DNA of 64,000 nucleotides from Gallibacterium trehalosifermentans (GCF_042433055.1 NZ_JBHLWB010000001.1:248001-312000); one strand, 5' to 3'; positions 42,237 through 52,564 are shown, counted from the first letter of the stretch. Translations and numbers: made by a program. The notes: generated by a model from the sequence alone, not told the origin.

Positions 42237-44093
42237 GTGTTAGCAGTAATACGTTTTCTGTGGCGAGCATTAAATTTTTGTCGCCGTGTTTTCATGAATA
42301 TTGTGTTTTTATTTGTGGCTGGAATTTTATTATTAGGGATCAGTTTGGTTGTCCATGATAAAAATAATCAACCTATCCCACAAGGTGCATTGCGCCTAAA
42401 TCTTACAGGATTTTTAGCGGATAACCGAGATGAAAACAGTGAATTAAAGGCATTATTAAATAATTTACAACAACAAACCATGCCAGAAAAAATTTCTACG
42501 TTTGATGTGATTTATACCATTGTACAAGCAAGAGATGATCAGCGAATTAAAGGGATTATATTAGATCTTAATGATTTTGAGGGAGGCGATTTACCCTCAT
42601 TAACGATGGTTGGTAATGCGTTAAAGCAATTCAAAGAAAGTGGTAAACCTGTGATTGCGATTGCAGATAATTATTCACAAAATCAATATATTTTAGCTAG
42701 TTATGCAGATCAGATTTATTTACATACGCAAGGGCAAGTTGAACTGAATGGGCTGTCAGGGAAACATTTTTACTATAAATCTATGTTAGATAAAATTGAA
42801 GCAACACCACATATTTTTCGTGTTGGTACATACAAATCTGCAGTTGAGCCTTTATTACGTAATGATATGTCAGAAGAAGCTCGGCAAAATGCAACGCAAT
42901 GGTTGAATGCAATGTGGGCGAATATTCAAACAGCGGTAAGTGAAAATCGACATATCAGTAAAGAAAAACTTTTTCCAACCACCGCGCAATTTATCCAACA
43001 ACTACGCCAATTAAAAGGGGATTTCACAACATATGCCACACAAAATCAATTAGTAACGGCAGTGGTAGGGCATTATGCGTTAGAAGAAAAATTAAAAGAG
43101 TTGTTTGGGGTAGATCAAGAAAATCATTACCAACATATTGATTTTTCTGATTATTTAAATACGCTCCCAGATTATGAAAATAAACATGCAACGCAAAATA
43201 ATATTGCCGTAGTGCGTGTTGAGGGGGCAATTATTGATGGTGAAACGCAAGAAGAGGGTGTCGGTGGGGATACCGTTGCTCGTTTGTTGCGTCAAGCCGC
43301 TGAAGATTCTAGCGTGAAAGCTGTGGTGTTACGCGTGAATAGTCCTGGTGGCAGTGCGGCTGCGTCAGAAATTATTCGTGAAGAAGTTGAACATTTACAG
43401 CAAATTGGCAAACCTGTTGTGGTATCCATGGGCGGTATGGCTGCTTCTGGTGGCTATTGGATTTCAAGCACAGCTGATTATATTGTGGCGGATAAAAATA
43501 CCATTACAGGTTCGATAGGTATTTTTGCTGCATTTGTTACGTTAGAAAAGAGCTTACAAAAATTAGGTATTCATAGTGATGGCGTAGAAACCTCTCCTTT
43601 GGCGAATCTGTCAATGCTGACAGCGTTAAGTAAAGAATATAGTGATGTTTTACAATTATCGATTGAGCATGGCTATGATCAATTTTTAAGTTTAGTGGCG
43701 AAAGGGCGTAAATTAGATAAAGCGACAGTAGATAAGATTGCTCAAGGTCGAGTATGGCTTGGTGAAGAAGCCTTAGCACATCACTTAGTTGATCAGTTGG
43801 GTGATCTTGATACAGCAATGGAAATCGCTAGCCAAAAGATGCTAGCTAAAGATCCAAATTTGGAAGAAAAAGAGATTGGCTATCTTTGGTTAACGGATCA
43901 AGAAAATGGTGGATTATTATCTTTATTAGCAAAAAAACAGGTAAAAGCAGTAACAAATTCAGTATTGCAAACATTAGGTATAGCGGATTTAGCGCCAGTA
44001 CGCCAATTCCGCCAACAGTTAGGTTTATTAACGCAATTTACTGATCCTCGTGGACAATATTTATATTGTTTAAACTGCCAATCTATTTATTAA
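42237..44093 (+). CDS. sppA: Signal peptide peptidase SppA, 67 kDa type
   Basis: SppA is an inner-membrane serine protease that degrades cleaved signal peptides on the periplasmic side. It starts at GTG with AGGAAG 9 nt upstream, giving 618 residues as in E. coli. A membrane anchor (about 20-40) precedes two tandem peptidase S49 domains. The N-terminal half carries the catalytic Lys region (HIFRVGTYKSAVEP) and the C-terminal half the nucleophile Ser in SMGGMAASGGYWISS. degS follows after 10 nt. Confidence 0.95.
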   Translation: MLAVIRFLWRALNFCRRVFMNIVFLFVAGILLLGISLVVHDKNNQPIPQGALRLNLTGFLADNRDENSELKALLNNLQQQTMPEKISTFDVIYTIVQARDDQRIKGIILDLNDFEGGDLPSLTMVGNALKQFKESGKPVIAIADNYSQNQYILASYADQIYLHTQGQVELNGLSGKHFYYKSMLDKIEATPHIFRVGTYKSAVEPLLRNDMSEEARQNATQWLNAMWANIQTAVSENRHISKEKLFPTTAQFIQQLRQLKGDFTTYATQNQLVTAVVGHYALEEKLKELFGVDQENHYQHIDFSDYLNTLPDYENKHATQNNIAVVRVEGAIIDGETQEEGVGGDTVARLLRQAAEDSSVKAVVLRVNSPGGSAAASEIIREEVEHLQQIGKPVVVSMGGMAASGGYWISSTADYIVADKNTITGSIGIFAAFVTLEKSLQKLGIHSDGVETSPLANLSMLTALSKEYSDVLQLSIEHGYDQFLSLVAKGRKLDKATVDKIAQGRVWLGEEALAHHLVDQLGDLDTAMEIASQKMLAKDPNLEEKEIGYLWLTDQENGGLLSLLAKKQVKAVTNSVLQTLGIADLAPVRQFRQQLGLLTQFTDPRGQYLYCLNCQSIY

Positions 44094-44103
44094 GGCATTA
44101 GTG

Positions 44104-45144
44104 ATGATAAAAAAAATATTGCAGTCAATTATTATTGGTTTGGCAGCAGCAATGCTTATTGTATTAGTGTTATCAAGCACTGGTCAGAATCATTTCTTGG
44201 CTAAATTTTTTACGCCACAAGTTGCTTCGTATAGTGATGCTGTGCGTATTGCTGCTCCTGCCGTTGTGAATGTTTATACTCGCTCATTACAAGAAGCGAA
44301 TATGAATGACTTTAACGTGAATAATTTAGGTTCAGGTGTCATTATGCGAAGTGATGGCTATATTCTGACCAATAAGCATGTTATTCAAAATGCAGATCAG
44401 ATTATTGTCGCTTTGCAAAATGGCAATATTTACCAAGCAAATATTATTGGCAGTGATTGGGTAACTGATTTAGCTGTGTTAAAAATTAATGCGACTAATT
44501 TACCGACAGTTCCACAAAATCCGAAACGTAATGTGAATGTTGGCGATGTTGCGCTCGCAATAGGTAATCCTTATAACTTGGGACAAAGCGTATCTCAAGG
44601 GATTATTAGTGCGATTGGACGTAATACGATTAGTGAATTTAAACAACAAAATTTTATCCAAACAGATGCTTCAATTAATCAAGGAAATTCAGGTGGTGCA
44701 TTAATAAACTCGTTGGGTGAGTTGATTGGAATTAATACCTTGAGTATCGGACGAGCAGATAATGAAGTGGTCGCAGAGGGGCTTGGATTTGCGATTCCCA
44801 TTAAACTTGCTAATGAAATCATGCACAAAATTATTAAAGATGGGCGAGTGATACGGGGTTATTTTGGCGTAGAAAGCCGCTTATTCACGAGTGGACCGAT
44901 AGAGAATAACTCACAGAAAGGAATATTAGTAACAAATTTAGATAAAAATGGACCAGCAGCACGAGCAGGGATTCAAGTGGGAGATGTGATAGTAAAATTT
45001 GGTGATACTGTTGTTACAACGCCTGTACAAATGGTGAATATGGTAGCAGAAATGAAACCAGGAACATTGATTACAGTGCAAATTTTAAGACACAATAAAC
45101 TCTATAATTTCCCAGTAGAAATGGGAGAATACCCAATTTATTGA
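44104..45144 (+). CDS. degS: Site-1 protease DegS
   Basis: DegS is the membrane-anchored periplasmic serine protease that senses misfolded porins and cuts RseA to launch the sigma-E response. One N-terminal membrane helix (about 5-27) is followed by the trypsin-like domain with the catalytic His (LTNKHVI), Asp (TDLAVLK) and Ser (GNSGGAL). A single C-terminal PDZ domain (about 250-346) distinguishes it from DegP/DegQ, which have two. I use the ATG at 44104 (AAGG 8 nt before) rather than the GTG at 44101. The partner degQ is not adjacent; sppA and dgt flank it instead. Confidence 0.93.
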   Translation: MIKKILQSIIIGLAAAMLIVLVLSSTGQNHFLAKFFTPQVASYSDAVRIAAPAVVNVYTRSLQEANMNDFNVNNLGSGVIMRSDGYILTNKHVIQNADQIIVALQNGNIYQANIIGSDWVTDLAVLKINATNLPTVPQNPKRNVNVGDVALAIGNPYNLGQSVSQGIISAIGRNTISEFKQQNFIQTDASINQGNSGGALINSLGELIGINTLSIGRADNEVVAEGLGFAIPIKLANEIMHKIIKDGRVIRGYFGVESRLFTSGPIENNSQKGILVTNLDKNGPAARAGIQVGDVIVKFGDTVVTTPVQMVNMVAEMKPGTLITVQILRHNKLYNFPVEMGEYPIY

Positions 45145-45157
45145 TGGAGGTATGATG

Positions 45158-46504
45158 ATGTTTCAATTAGCCAATTATTGGACAGAACGGCAAAAAACTG
45201 ACCCTGTACGAGAACACGATCATCGATCACCATCGCAACGAGATAGAGGGAGAATTTTACATTCTGCTGCATTTCGTTGTTTACAAGCCAAGAAACAAAT
45301 TCACTCGATTGGTGAGAATGATTTTTATCGTACTCGCTTGACTCATTCGCTAGAAGTGGCACAGATTGGCAGTAGTTTAACAGCACAATTACGTTTAGAT
45401 TCTGCATTTGAGCATTTACAGCAACAAACGCAACAATCATTAGACACGTTAAAGTCATCATTATTCCAGCTATTACCCAAAAACAGCTTAATTGAAACAT
45501 TATGTTTAGCACATGATATTGGACACCCACCATTTGGGCATGGTGGAGAAGTGGCATTAAATTATATGATGAGCGATTGTGGTGGTTTTGAGGGAAATGG
45601 GCATTCCTTTCGAATTTTGACTAAATTAGAGCCTTATACGCAACATTGGGGAATGAATTTAACTCGCCGCACGTTGCTTGGTATTATGAAGTATCCAGTG
45701 ATATTGGATTTAGCTTCACCACAATACCAACAGCTTAATTTACCTCGTAGTGAAGATCCCCGTTATATCAAAATGGAAAATTGGCGACCAGGAAAAGGCA
45801 TTTTTCGCGATGATCTCACTGCATTTGAATGGGTATTAACACCACTCACCCCACAAGATCGAGCTTTATTTACTGCATTACCAGAACGAACTAACCCCGA
45901 AGAAACACTTAAAAGTCGATATAAATCATTGGATTGCAGTATTATGGAACTTGCTGATGATATTGCTTATGCAGTACATGATTTTGAAGATGCGATTGTT
46001 GTTGGCTTGGTTCATCGAGATCAATGGCAAACAACCTTAGAAAAATTACTTTCCTGTCAAGTAGAGTGGATAAGTGAAAATATTGAAGGGCTAACAGAAG
46101 CCTTATTTTCAGATCAACATTATCTACGAAAAAATGCGATTGGATCATTGGTGAACTATTTTATTACACATATTAGATGGCGTGAGAATACTCAATTTAC
46201 TGAACCTTTATTACGTTATAACGCTGAATTACCGCCAGAAACTGTAGCAGTTTTGAATATTTTCAAGCAGTTTGTGAGCAAATATGTGATTAAAGATGTT
46301 AAAACTCAACGCGTGGAATACCAAGGTCAACGCATTTTGATAGAAATGTTCCAAATGTTTATGACTGATCCAACACGATTATTACCACCGAATACTGTAA
46401 AACGTTGGCAAACTGCCGAACCACAGCAACAGAAACGGGTTATTTGTGATTATATTGCAGGAATGTCAGATGCTTATGCGTTGAAGTTATACCAACAGTT
46501 ATAA
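45158..46504 (+). CDS. dgt: Deoxyguanosinetriphosphate triphosphohydrolase-like protein
   Basis: This is an HD-domain dNTP triphosphohydrolase releasing deoxynucleoside and triphosphate. Three ATGs stand in a row; the third (45158) has GGAGG 7 nt before it and is chosen, giving 448 residues. Visible features are DRGRILHSAAFRCLQAKKQIH, the metal-binding His in RTRLTHSLEVAQIG, the HD pair in LCLAHDIGHPPFGHGGE, and the later Asp in ELADDIAYAVHDFEDA. Its length and form match the shorter dGTPase-like subfamily rather than E. coli Dgt (505). It is likely co-transcribed with degS. Confidence 0.9.
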   Translation: MFQLANYWTERQKTDPVREHDHRSPSQRDRGRILHSAAFRCLQAKKQIHSIGENDFYRTRLTHSLEVAQIGSSLTAQLRLDSAFEHLQQQTQQSLDTLKSSLFQLLPKNSLIETLCLAHDIGHPPFGHGGEVALNYMMSDCGGFEGNGHSFRILTKLEPYTQHWGMNLTRRTLLGIMKYPVILDLASPQYQQLNLPRSEDPRYIKMENWRPGKGIFRDDLTAFEWVLTPLTPQDRALFTALPERTNPEETLKSRYKSLDCSIMELADDIAYAVHDFEDAIVVGLVHRDQWQTTLEKLLSCQVEWISENIEGLTEALFSDQHYLRKNAIGSLVNYFITHIRWRENTQFTEPLLRYNAELPPETVAVLNIFKQFVSKYVIKDVKTQRVEYQGQRILIEMFQMFMTDPTRLLPPNTVKRWQTAEPQQQKRVICDYIAGMSDAYALKLYQQL

Positions 46505-46506
46505 TG

Positions 46507-46535
46507 CTTCCCTTTTTTGCTTAAATAAAGGGAAG
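46507..46535. terminator. Weak hairpin between convergent dgt and xthA
   Basis: CTTCCCTTT (46507-46515) pairs with AAAGGGAAG (46527-46535). There is no strong T run on either strand, so function as a terminator is uncertain. Confidence 0.4.
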
Positions 46536-46552
46536 TCAATAAACAATAATTT

Positions 46553-47356
46553 TTACTCAAACTCCGCCCAAATAGGTGCGTGATCAGACGGTTTTTCCAT
46601 TGCGCGAATGTCTAAAGCAATGCCTGCCGAGGTACAACGCTGCGCTAATGCTTGATTGGCGAGAATTAAATCAATACGTAAGCCTCGATTATCATCAAAG
46701 CCTTTAGAACGATAATCAAACCATGAAAATTGATCATTAACTGTTGGATATAAAGCACGGAATGTATCGACTAATCCATATTGAAACAGTTTTTCTAACC
46801 ATTCACGTTCTTCAGGTAAGAATGAACATTTGCCAGTGCGTAACCAACGTTTACGATTTTCCTCACCAATACCAATATCTAAATCTGTTGGGCTAATATT
46901 CATATCACCCATCACAATAATTGGGTTATCTGGATTGTGTTCGGTTAATAAATAATGGTGTAAATCTTGATAGAATTTTGCTTTAGCAGGGAATTTTGTT
47001 TCATGTTCACGATTTTCACCTTGTGGGAAATAGCCATTAATCACAGTTAGTTGACCAAATGGTGTGTCTAAATCAGCCATAATGATACGGCGTTGTGCAT
47101 CAGCTTCATCAGTTGGAAAGCCTTTGCGTACTGCAAGGGGCGCTTGTTTTGTTAGTAATGCTACACCGTAATGGCTTTTTTGTCCGTGGTAGAAAACGTG
47201 GTAGCCCAAGTCAGCGACAAGGTCGTGTGGAAATGCTTCATCTGCGACTTTAATTTCTTGTAAGCCAAGGACATCGGGTTGATATTGTGCAATAAGTTGA
47301 TGTAATTGATGTGGTCTTGCTCGCAACCCATTAATATTAAAAGAAATAAATTTCAT
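46553..47356 (-). CDS. xthA: Exodeoxyribonuclease III
   Basis: XthA is the main AP endonuclease and 3'-phosphodiesterase of base-excision repair. The 267-residue EEP-fold enzyme has MKFISFNINGLRARPHQL, the metal-binding Glu in LGLQEIKV, the MGDMNISPTDLDIG block and the catalytic His in EKPSDHAPIWAEF. Length matches E. coli (268). GGAG precedes its ATG. It lies 14 nt downstream of hldE and may share its transcript. Confidence 0.97.
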   Translation of the reverse strand: MKFISFNINGLRARPHQLHQLIAQYQPDVLGLQEIKVADEAFPHDLVADLGYHVFYHGQKSHYGVALLTKQAPLAVRKGFPTDEADAQRRIIMADLDTPFGQLTVINGYFPQGENREHETKFPAKAKFYQDLHHYLLTEHNPDNPIIVMGDMNISPTDLDIGIGEENRKRWLRTGKCSFLPEEREWLEKLFQYGLVDTFRALYPTVNDQFSWFDYRSKGFDDNRGLRIDLILANQALAQRCTSAGIALDIRAMEKPSDHAPIWAEFE

Positions 47357-47370
47357 ACTGCTCCAGAAGA

Positions 47371-48798
47371 TTACTCTAAATTTTGAATTTTATTGATCAT
47401 ATTGCTGGTGGAGTAACCATTTTCAAAATTAAGCACTTTTACCTCTCCACCATTTGCCCAAACTTCTTTGCTGCCAGCGATCTCTTCTGGTTGATAATCA
47501 CCACCTTTGACTAACAGATCAGGAAGGATTTCAGCAATTAAACGTTGTGGTGTTTCTTCTTCAAAGGCGACTAACCAATCAACAGAAGCTAAACCAGCAA
47601 GTACTGACATTCTTGTTGTTAAATCGTTAATCGGTCGTTGCTCACCTTTTAAACGTTTTACTGATGCATCGGAGTTTACTGCTACAATTAAGCGATCACC
47701 GAGTTTACGAGCATTAGCTAAATAAGAAACGTGTCCTGGGTGCAAAATATCAAAACAGCCATTGGTCATCACAATTTTTTCACCACGTGCTTTCGCTTTA
47801 GCAACAACTTGCTTTAATTCTGCTTCGGTCATAATACCAAAACCATTTTCGCTGCGGTGATGAATCGCATTTTCCAATTCTACTGCAGAGACCGTTGAAG
47901 TACCGAGTTTTCCTACCACAATACCTGCTGCAACATTGGCTAAATAACAAGCCTCTTCTAAACTACGACCATCTGCAACCGCAGTAGCTAATACACTAAT
48001 TACGGTATCGCCAGCACCAGTAACATCAAATACCTCTTGGGCTTGGGTTGGTAAGTGATACGCTGGCTGATTTGGACGAATCAGGGTCATACCTTTTTCT
48101 GAACGTGTAACGAGAAGCGCATCAAGTTCAATTTGTTTAATTAAGTCTAAGCCTTTGGCAACAATTTCTTCTTCGCTATGACATACGCCAACAACCGTTT
48201 CAAATTCAGACATATTTGGCGTTAATAGTGTGGCACCACGGTAGCGTTCAAAGTCAGTGCCTTTGGGATCGATTAAGACGGGTACGTTTGCTTTGCGGGC
48301 AATTTGAATCATTTGCTGTACATTATTTAATGTCCCTTTGCCGTAATCAGAAAGTACTAATGCACCGTACTGTGCGATATGTTGCGTGAGTTTTTGCAAT
48401 AACGCACTGGCATCAACATGGTGAAAGTTTTCTTCAAAATCTAAACGAAGTAATTGTTGATGACGAGACAGAATACGTAATTTTGTAATCGTTGGGTGAG
48501 TAGATAAGGCAACAAAATCACATTCAATTTTATCTTTCGCTAAGAGATGTTGTAGCGCTTGTCCTGTTTCATCTTGTCCAATCATACCTAATAATTTAGT
48601 CGGTACATTGAGGCTAGCAATATTCATTGCCACGTTTGCCGCACCACCAGCACGTTCTTCATTTTGTTGCACTTTGACAACGGGAACGGGAGCTTCTGGT
48701 GAAATACGATTTGTTGCACCAAACCAGTAACGGTCAAGCATTACATCGCCCAATACTAATACTTTCGCTTGGGTAAATTGGGTTGAATATTGATTCAT
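47371..48798 (-). CDS. hldE: Bifunctional heptose 7-phosphate kinase / heptose 1-phosphate adenylyltransferase
   Basis: HldE performs two steps in making ADP-heptose for the LPS inner core. From the ATG at 48798 (GGAGAAA upstream) it has 475 residues against 477 in E. coli. Residues 1-315 form the PfkB-type kinase (VLVLGDVMLDRYWFG, GGAANVAMN, catalytic FDVTGAGDTV). Residues 340-475 form the nucleotidyltransferase with TNGCFDILHPGHVSYL. An upstream in-frame start at 48837 lacks a ribosome site. It is divergent from lpxL, the same rfaE/htrB neighbourhood as in Haemophilus. Confidence 0.97.
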   Translation of the reverse strand: MNQYSTQFTQAKVLVLGDVMLDRYWFGATNRISPEAPVPVVKVQQNEERAGGAANVAMNIASLNVPTKLLGMIGQDETGQALQHLLAKDKIECDFVALSTHPTITKLRILSRHQQLLRLDFEENFHHVDASALLQKLTQHIAQYGALVLSDYGKGTLNNVQQMIQIARKANVPVLIDPKGTDFERYRGATLLTPNMSEFETVVGVCHSEEEIVAKGLDLIKQIELDALLVTRSEKGMTLIRPNQPAYHLPTQAQEVFDVTGAGDTVISVLATAVADGRSLEEACYLANVAAGIVVGKLGTSTVSAVELENAIHHRSENGFGIMTEAELKQVVAKAKARGEKIVMTNGCFDILHPGHVSYLANARKLGDRLIVAVNSDASVKRLKGEQRPINDLTTRMSVLAGLASVDWLVAFEEETPQRLIAEILPDLLVKGGDYQPEEIAGSKEVWANGGEVKVLNFENGYSTSNMINKIQNLE

Positions 48799-48917
48799 AC
48801 AGTTTCTCCATGAATAATTTGCGCTAGATTTTACCATACAACCTTTAAGATTAATGCTATTTATCCTGCTTTCCGTTAAAATAATGACCTTTGTTTGTGA
48901 TTTAACTGCTATAAATT

Positions 48918-49847
48918 ATGAAAAATAAACAATTACCAACATTTCAACTACAATTTTTATTACCTAAATATTGGCTACTGTGGGTTGGCGTTTTACTGTT
49001 CCGCATCATTTTATTATTACCATATAGCTGGCTAGTAAAACTTGGTAAAGGATTAGGGCAGTTGTTTGCAAAGTTTAAATTTGGACAACGCCGTTTAGCG
49101 ATTGCCCGCCGTAATATTGAACTCTGTTTTCCACAATTAACAGAACAAGAAAAAGAAGAACTACTACAAAAAAATATTGAATCAATCGGCATGGCAATTA
49201 TTGAAACAGGTATGGCGTGGTTTTGGTCAGATCGACGGATTAAAAAATGGTCGAAGGTTGAGGGATTGGAATATTTACAAAATAATTCGCAAAAAGGGAT
49301 TATTTTAATTGGTATCCATTTTTTAACCTTAGAACTTGGCGCAAGAATTATTGGTATTCACCGTCAAGGGATTGGGGTTTATCGCCCAAATGATAATCTT
49401 TTGTTTGATTGGATTCAGACGAAAGGACGACTACGTTCAAATAAGGATATGTTGGATCGTTATAATTTACGAGGCATGATAAAAGCGCTTCGCCAAAGTG
49501 AGATGATTTGGTATGCGCCAGATCATGATTATGGGCGCAAAAGTGCAGTCTTTGTGCCATTTTTTGCGGTACCTGATGCTGCAACTACCACAGGAACAGC
49601 TTTTTTAACTCGTAATAGCCCAGATAGTTTAGTGATTCCATTTGCGCCATTACGCCATCAAGATCATTCTGGTTATACACTTTCGATCTCTGCGCCGATA
49701 GATCTTAGTGATTGTGAGAGTGATGAGCAGATTGCAATACGAGTAAACCAAGCGATTGAACAAGAGATTAATAAAGATCCATCACTTTATATGTGGCTAC
49801 ATCGACGCTTTAAAACACGCCCAGAAGGGGAAGAAAATCTTTATTAA
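48918..49847 (+). CDS. lpxL: Lipid A late acyltransferase LpxL (HtrB)
   Basis: LpxL adds a secondary acyl chain to KDO2-lipid IVA at the inner membrane. The 309-residue protein has an N-terminal membrane anchor (about 15-36) and the HX4E acyltransferase motif in GIHFLTLELGARI. It also has GVYRPNDN, then WYAPDHDYGRKSAVFVPFF and the end MWLHRRFKTRPEGE. LpxL rather than LpxM is supported by the hldE neighbour, as for Haemophilus HtrB. Loss of this gene makes Haemophilus LPS under-acylated. The acyl chain length cannot be read from sequence. Confidence 0.93.
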   Translation: MKNKQLPTFQLQFLLPKYWLLWVGVLLFRIILLLPYSWLVKLGKGLGQLFAKFKFGQRRLAIARRNIELCFPQLTEQEKEELLQKNIESIGMAIIETGMAWFWSDRRIKKWSKVEGLEYLQNNSQKGIILIGIHFLTLELGARIIGIHRQGIGVYRPNDNLLFDWIQTKGRLRSNKDMLDRYNLRGMIKALRQSEMIWYAPDHDYGRKSAVFVPFFAVPDAATTTGTAFLTRNSPDSLVIPFAPLRHQDHSGYTLSISAPIDLSDCESDEQIAIRVNQAIEQEINKDPSLYMWLHRRFKTRPEGEENLY

Positions 49848-49854
49848 CAATAGA

Positions 49855-49887
49855 AAATCGCCCACTGTAATGGGCGATTTTTTTTAT
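49855..49887 (+). terminator. lpxL terminator, probably bidirectional with fbp
   Basis: A 10-bp perfect stem AAATCGCCCA/TGGGCGATTT (49855-49864 with 49871-49880) is followed by a T run, with an A-rich 5' side for the convergent fbp. Confidence 0.88.
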
Positions 49888-49900
49888 TGAGAATGATCTT

Positions 49901-50905
49901 TTATTCTTTAAATTCCCGCATAAAGGCGCCTGCTTTTTCTACCATATTTTTTGAACCAATAAATAATGGTGTACGTTGATGTAAAGTAGTTGGTTGAATA
50001 TCTAAAATACGTTGGTAACCATCAGTTGCTATACCTCCTGCTTGTTCGGCTAAGAATGCCATAGGATTTCCTTCATATAATAGACGAAGTTTGCCATTAG
50101 GGTAACGAGTTGTGGTTGGATAAATATAAATACCACCTTTTAGCATATTGCGGTGGAAGTCGGAAACTAACGATCCAATATAGCGTGAGGTATAAGGACG
50201 TTTGGTTGCATCATCTTCTTCTTGGCAATATTTAATGTATTTTTTTACCCCTTGTGGGAATTTGAGATAATGTCCCTCATTAATTGAATAACAAGACCCC
50301 TCCTGTGGGATTTTGATATTTTCATGCGATAGTAAAAAGACACCAAGTGATGGATCATAGGTAAAACCATTGACACCATTTCCAGTGGTATAAACTAACA
50401 TTGTAGAAGAGCCATAAACGATATAACCAGCGGCAACTTGTTGATTACCAGGTTGTAAGAAATCTTCCATCGTAACGGGTTGCCCAATAGGTGAAACACG
50501 TCGATAAATGGAGAAAATTGTGCCAACAGCGACATTTACGTCAATGTTAGAGGAGCCGTCCAGTGGATCAGTTAAAATAATATATTTTGCATTGCGCCCA
50601 CGCTCTGTATTGAAAGCAATAAAATTCTCTTCTTCTTCTGACCCAAAACCAGCAACCTCATCACGAGAAATTAATGCAGCTTTCATCTTTTCGTGAGCAA
50701 ACGCATCTAATTTCATCTGTGCTTCACCTTGTACATTTTCAATGCCAGAATTACCGATAATATCGTTACTTAAACCAGCTTTGTTAATATCACGGTGAAT
50801 AATTTTTGCGACAAGACGGATAGAGGAAAGAATACCACTAAGCTCGCCTTTTGCATTAGGATACTCTGCTTGTTTTTCGACAATAAATTGACCTAGAGTT
50901 TTCAT
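49901..50905 (-). CDS. fbp: Fructose-1,6-bisphosphatase class I
   Basis: Fbp hydrolyses fructose 1,6-bisphosphate in gluconeogenesis. The 334-residue protein has the metal/phosphate motif LTDPLDGSSNIDVNVAVGTIFSIYR (about 105-130), the acidic pair in GSEEEEN, and the late catalytic block GKLRLLYEGNPMAFLAEQAGG. The length is that of E. coli (332). AAGG lies before the ATG. It is separated from cdd by about 120 nt and probably has its own promoter. Confidence 0.97.
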   Translation of the reverse strand: MKTLGQFIVEKQAEYPNAKGELSGILSSIRLVAKIIHRDINKAGLSNDIIGNSGIENVQGEAQMKLDAFAHEKMKAALISRDEVAGFGSEEEENFIAFNTERGRNAKYIILTDPLDGSSNIDVNVAVGTIFSIYRRVSPIGQPVTMEDFLQPGNQQVAAGYIVYGSSTMLVYTTGNGVNGFTYDPSLGVFLLSHENIKIPQEGSCYSINEGHYLKFPQGVKKYIKYCQEEDDATKRPYTSRYIGSLVSDFHRNMLKGGIYIYPTTTRYPNGKLRLLYEGNPMAFLAEQAGGIATDGYQRILDIQPTTLHQRTPLFIGSKNMVEKAGAFMREFKE

Positions 50906-51025
50906 AATAAACCTTGTTTATACAGTGAGAAATCACGCTTAAAAAGATAACATTTTTAGCTGTTTCTGATAAAAATTTTGCCAGATAAAATAAAAAAATG
51001 AGAGTATGATCACAAAAATTATTTA

Positions 51026-51940
51026 TTAATTTGCATTACTTGCAACATAATACCGTAGCTCAACTGTTGGATTAATGGCTTGTAATAGTTGTTCTGCATT
51101 TGTTTTTTGTTGCATTTGAGCAGCAGCTTCTACCATAGCGACTTTAACAATGTCTTGCTCTTGATAGCCAGAAAGACGCACAACATTTAAGGCAACTTGT
51201 AAAGCAGGTAAACTTGGGTTAAACGCCGCATTTTCTGCATAACGTCCAGTTAAGATCGTTTCATCTTTTAGCAGTATGGCGACGCCACAATAGCTTTGAC
51301 TATACGGGGCATGGGAGCGATTCGCAGCAAGTAAAGCGTGTTGTGCCAAAGCATCACTAGTATCAATTTGCAAATGATTGTTATGTGGGTCAAACAAACA
51401 TTCACGAATATTGAGATCTTTTGGACCAAATGAGTCAGGAAGATATTGTTGTAAACGATTATTTTGTGAATGTGGTAAATGAATAAAGAGATGTTCAGCA
51501 CTATTTAACTCGTTCATAAATTGGCGACAATGTCCACAAGGCGTATAGTTGACAGTTACTGCACTAATTGATGATTCATTATTTATCCACGCATGAGATA
51601 TTGCGCTTTGTTCGGCATGAATAGTTTGTTGCATGGCGACTTGACAAAACTCTTGGTTTGCACCGAAATAGAAAGCTCCGCTTATTCCGTGAGCAATCGC
51701 ACCGACATTGAATTGTGAAATCGGGGTAGTGGCATAACAAGCTGCAATAGGTAAAAGCTGTAACGCTAATTGGTTTGCAGTGAGATGAAAAGTATGACAA
51801 AGAGATGTAACTTGTTGTGCTGATAATTTACCTGCAAAATGTTGCTGTACTAAGTATTGATATAAAGTAGTGGCAAGCTCTTGATTTTCCCATTGCGCTA
51901 ATTCAGTTTGAATTGCTTTAATTAGTTTGTGCGCAGCCAT
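51026..51940 (-). CDS. cdd: Cytidine deaminase, homodimeric type
   Basis: Cdd deaminates cytidine and deoxycytidine to uridine and deoxyuridine. From the ATG at 51940 (CAGGAG 8 nt before) it has 304 residues. The zinc site is His108 and catalytic Glu110 in HAEQSA, plus Cys135 and Cys138 in PCGHC. A second, degenerate domain follows, as in the 294-residue E. coli dimeric enzyme. A longer frame to 51970 would swallow the ribosome site. A strong palindrome lies 38 nt upstream. Confidence 0.94.
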   Translation of the reverse strand: MAAHKLIKAIQTELAQWENQELATTLYQYLVQQHFAGKLSAQQVTSLCHTFHLTANQLALQLLPIAACYATTPISQFNVGAIAHGISGAFYFGANQEFCQVAMQQTIHAEQSAISHAWINNESSISAVTVNYTPCGHCRQFMNELNSAEHLFIHLPHSQNNRLQQYLPDSFGPKDLNIRECLFDPHNNHLQIDTSDALAQHALLAANRSHAPYSQSYCGVAILLKDETILTGRYAENAAFNPSLPALQVALNVVRLSGYQEQDIVKVAMVEAAAQMQQKTNAEQLLQAINPTVELRYYVASNAN

Positions 51941-51977
51941 AAATAGTACTCCTGATAATTTAAACCGCATAATATCG

Positions 51978-52002
51978 GATAATGTTTGATATAAACATTA
52001 TC
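51978..52002. promoter_or_regulatory. Perfect 10-bp palindrome upstream of cdd
   Basis: GATAATGTTT and AAACATTATC flank a 5-nt centre (GATAT). It lies 38-62 nt before the cdd ATG, where a promoter is expected. I recognise no CRP, CytR or PurR consensus in it, so the binding protein is unknown. Confidence 0.5.
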
Positions 52003-52185
52003 AAAGTTATGTACTTTATTAGTGAAAATGAGTATTTGTTTAACTCAAAACAACGAGGTGTTTTTAGATATTTTTACTATAAACAAAATGAACGTAAATT
52101 GGTAAAGAGGGGAATATTTTTGTGAGGTAGCTTCAATTTTTACTGTGCGATTGAGGAAAATCTGAACGGATAAATTAAGAAAAAT

Positions 52186-52564
<379 letters not shown>

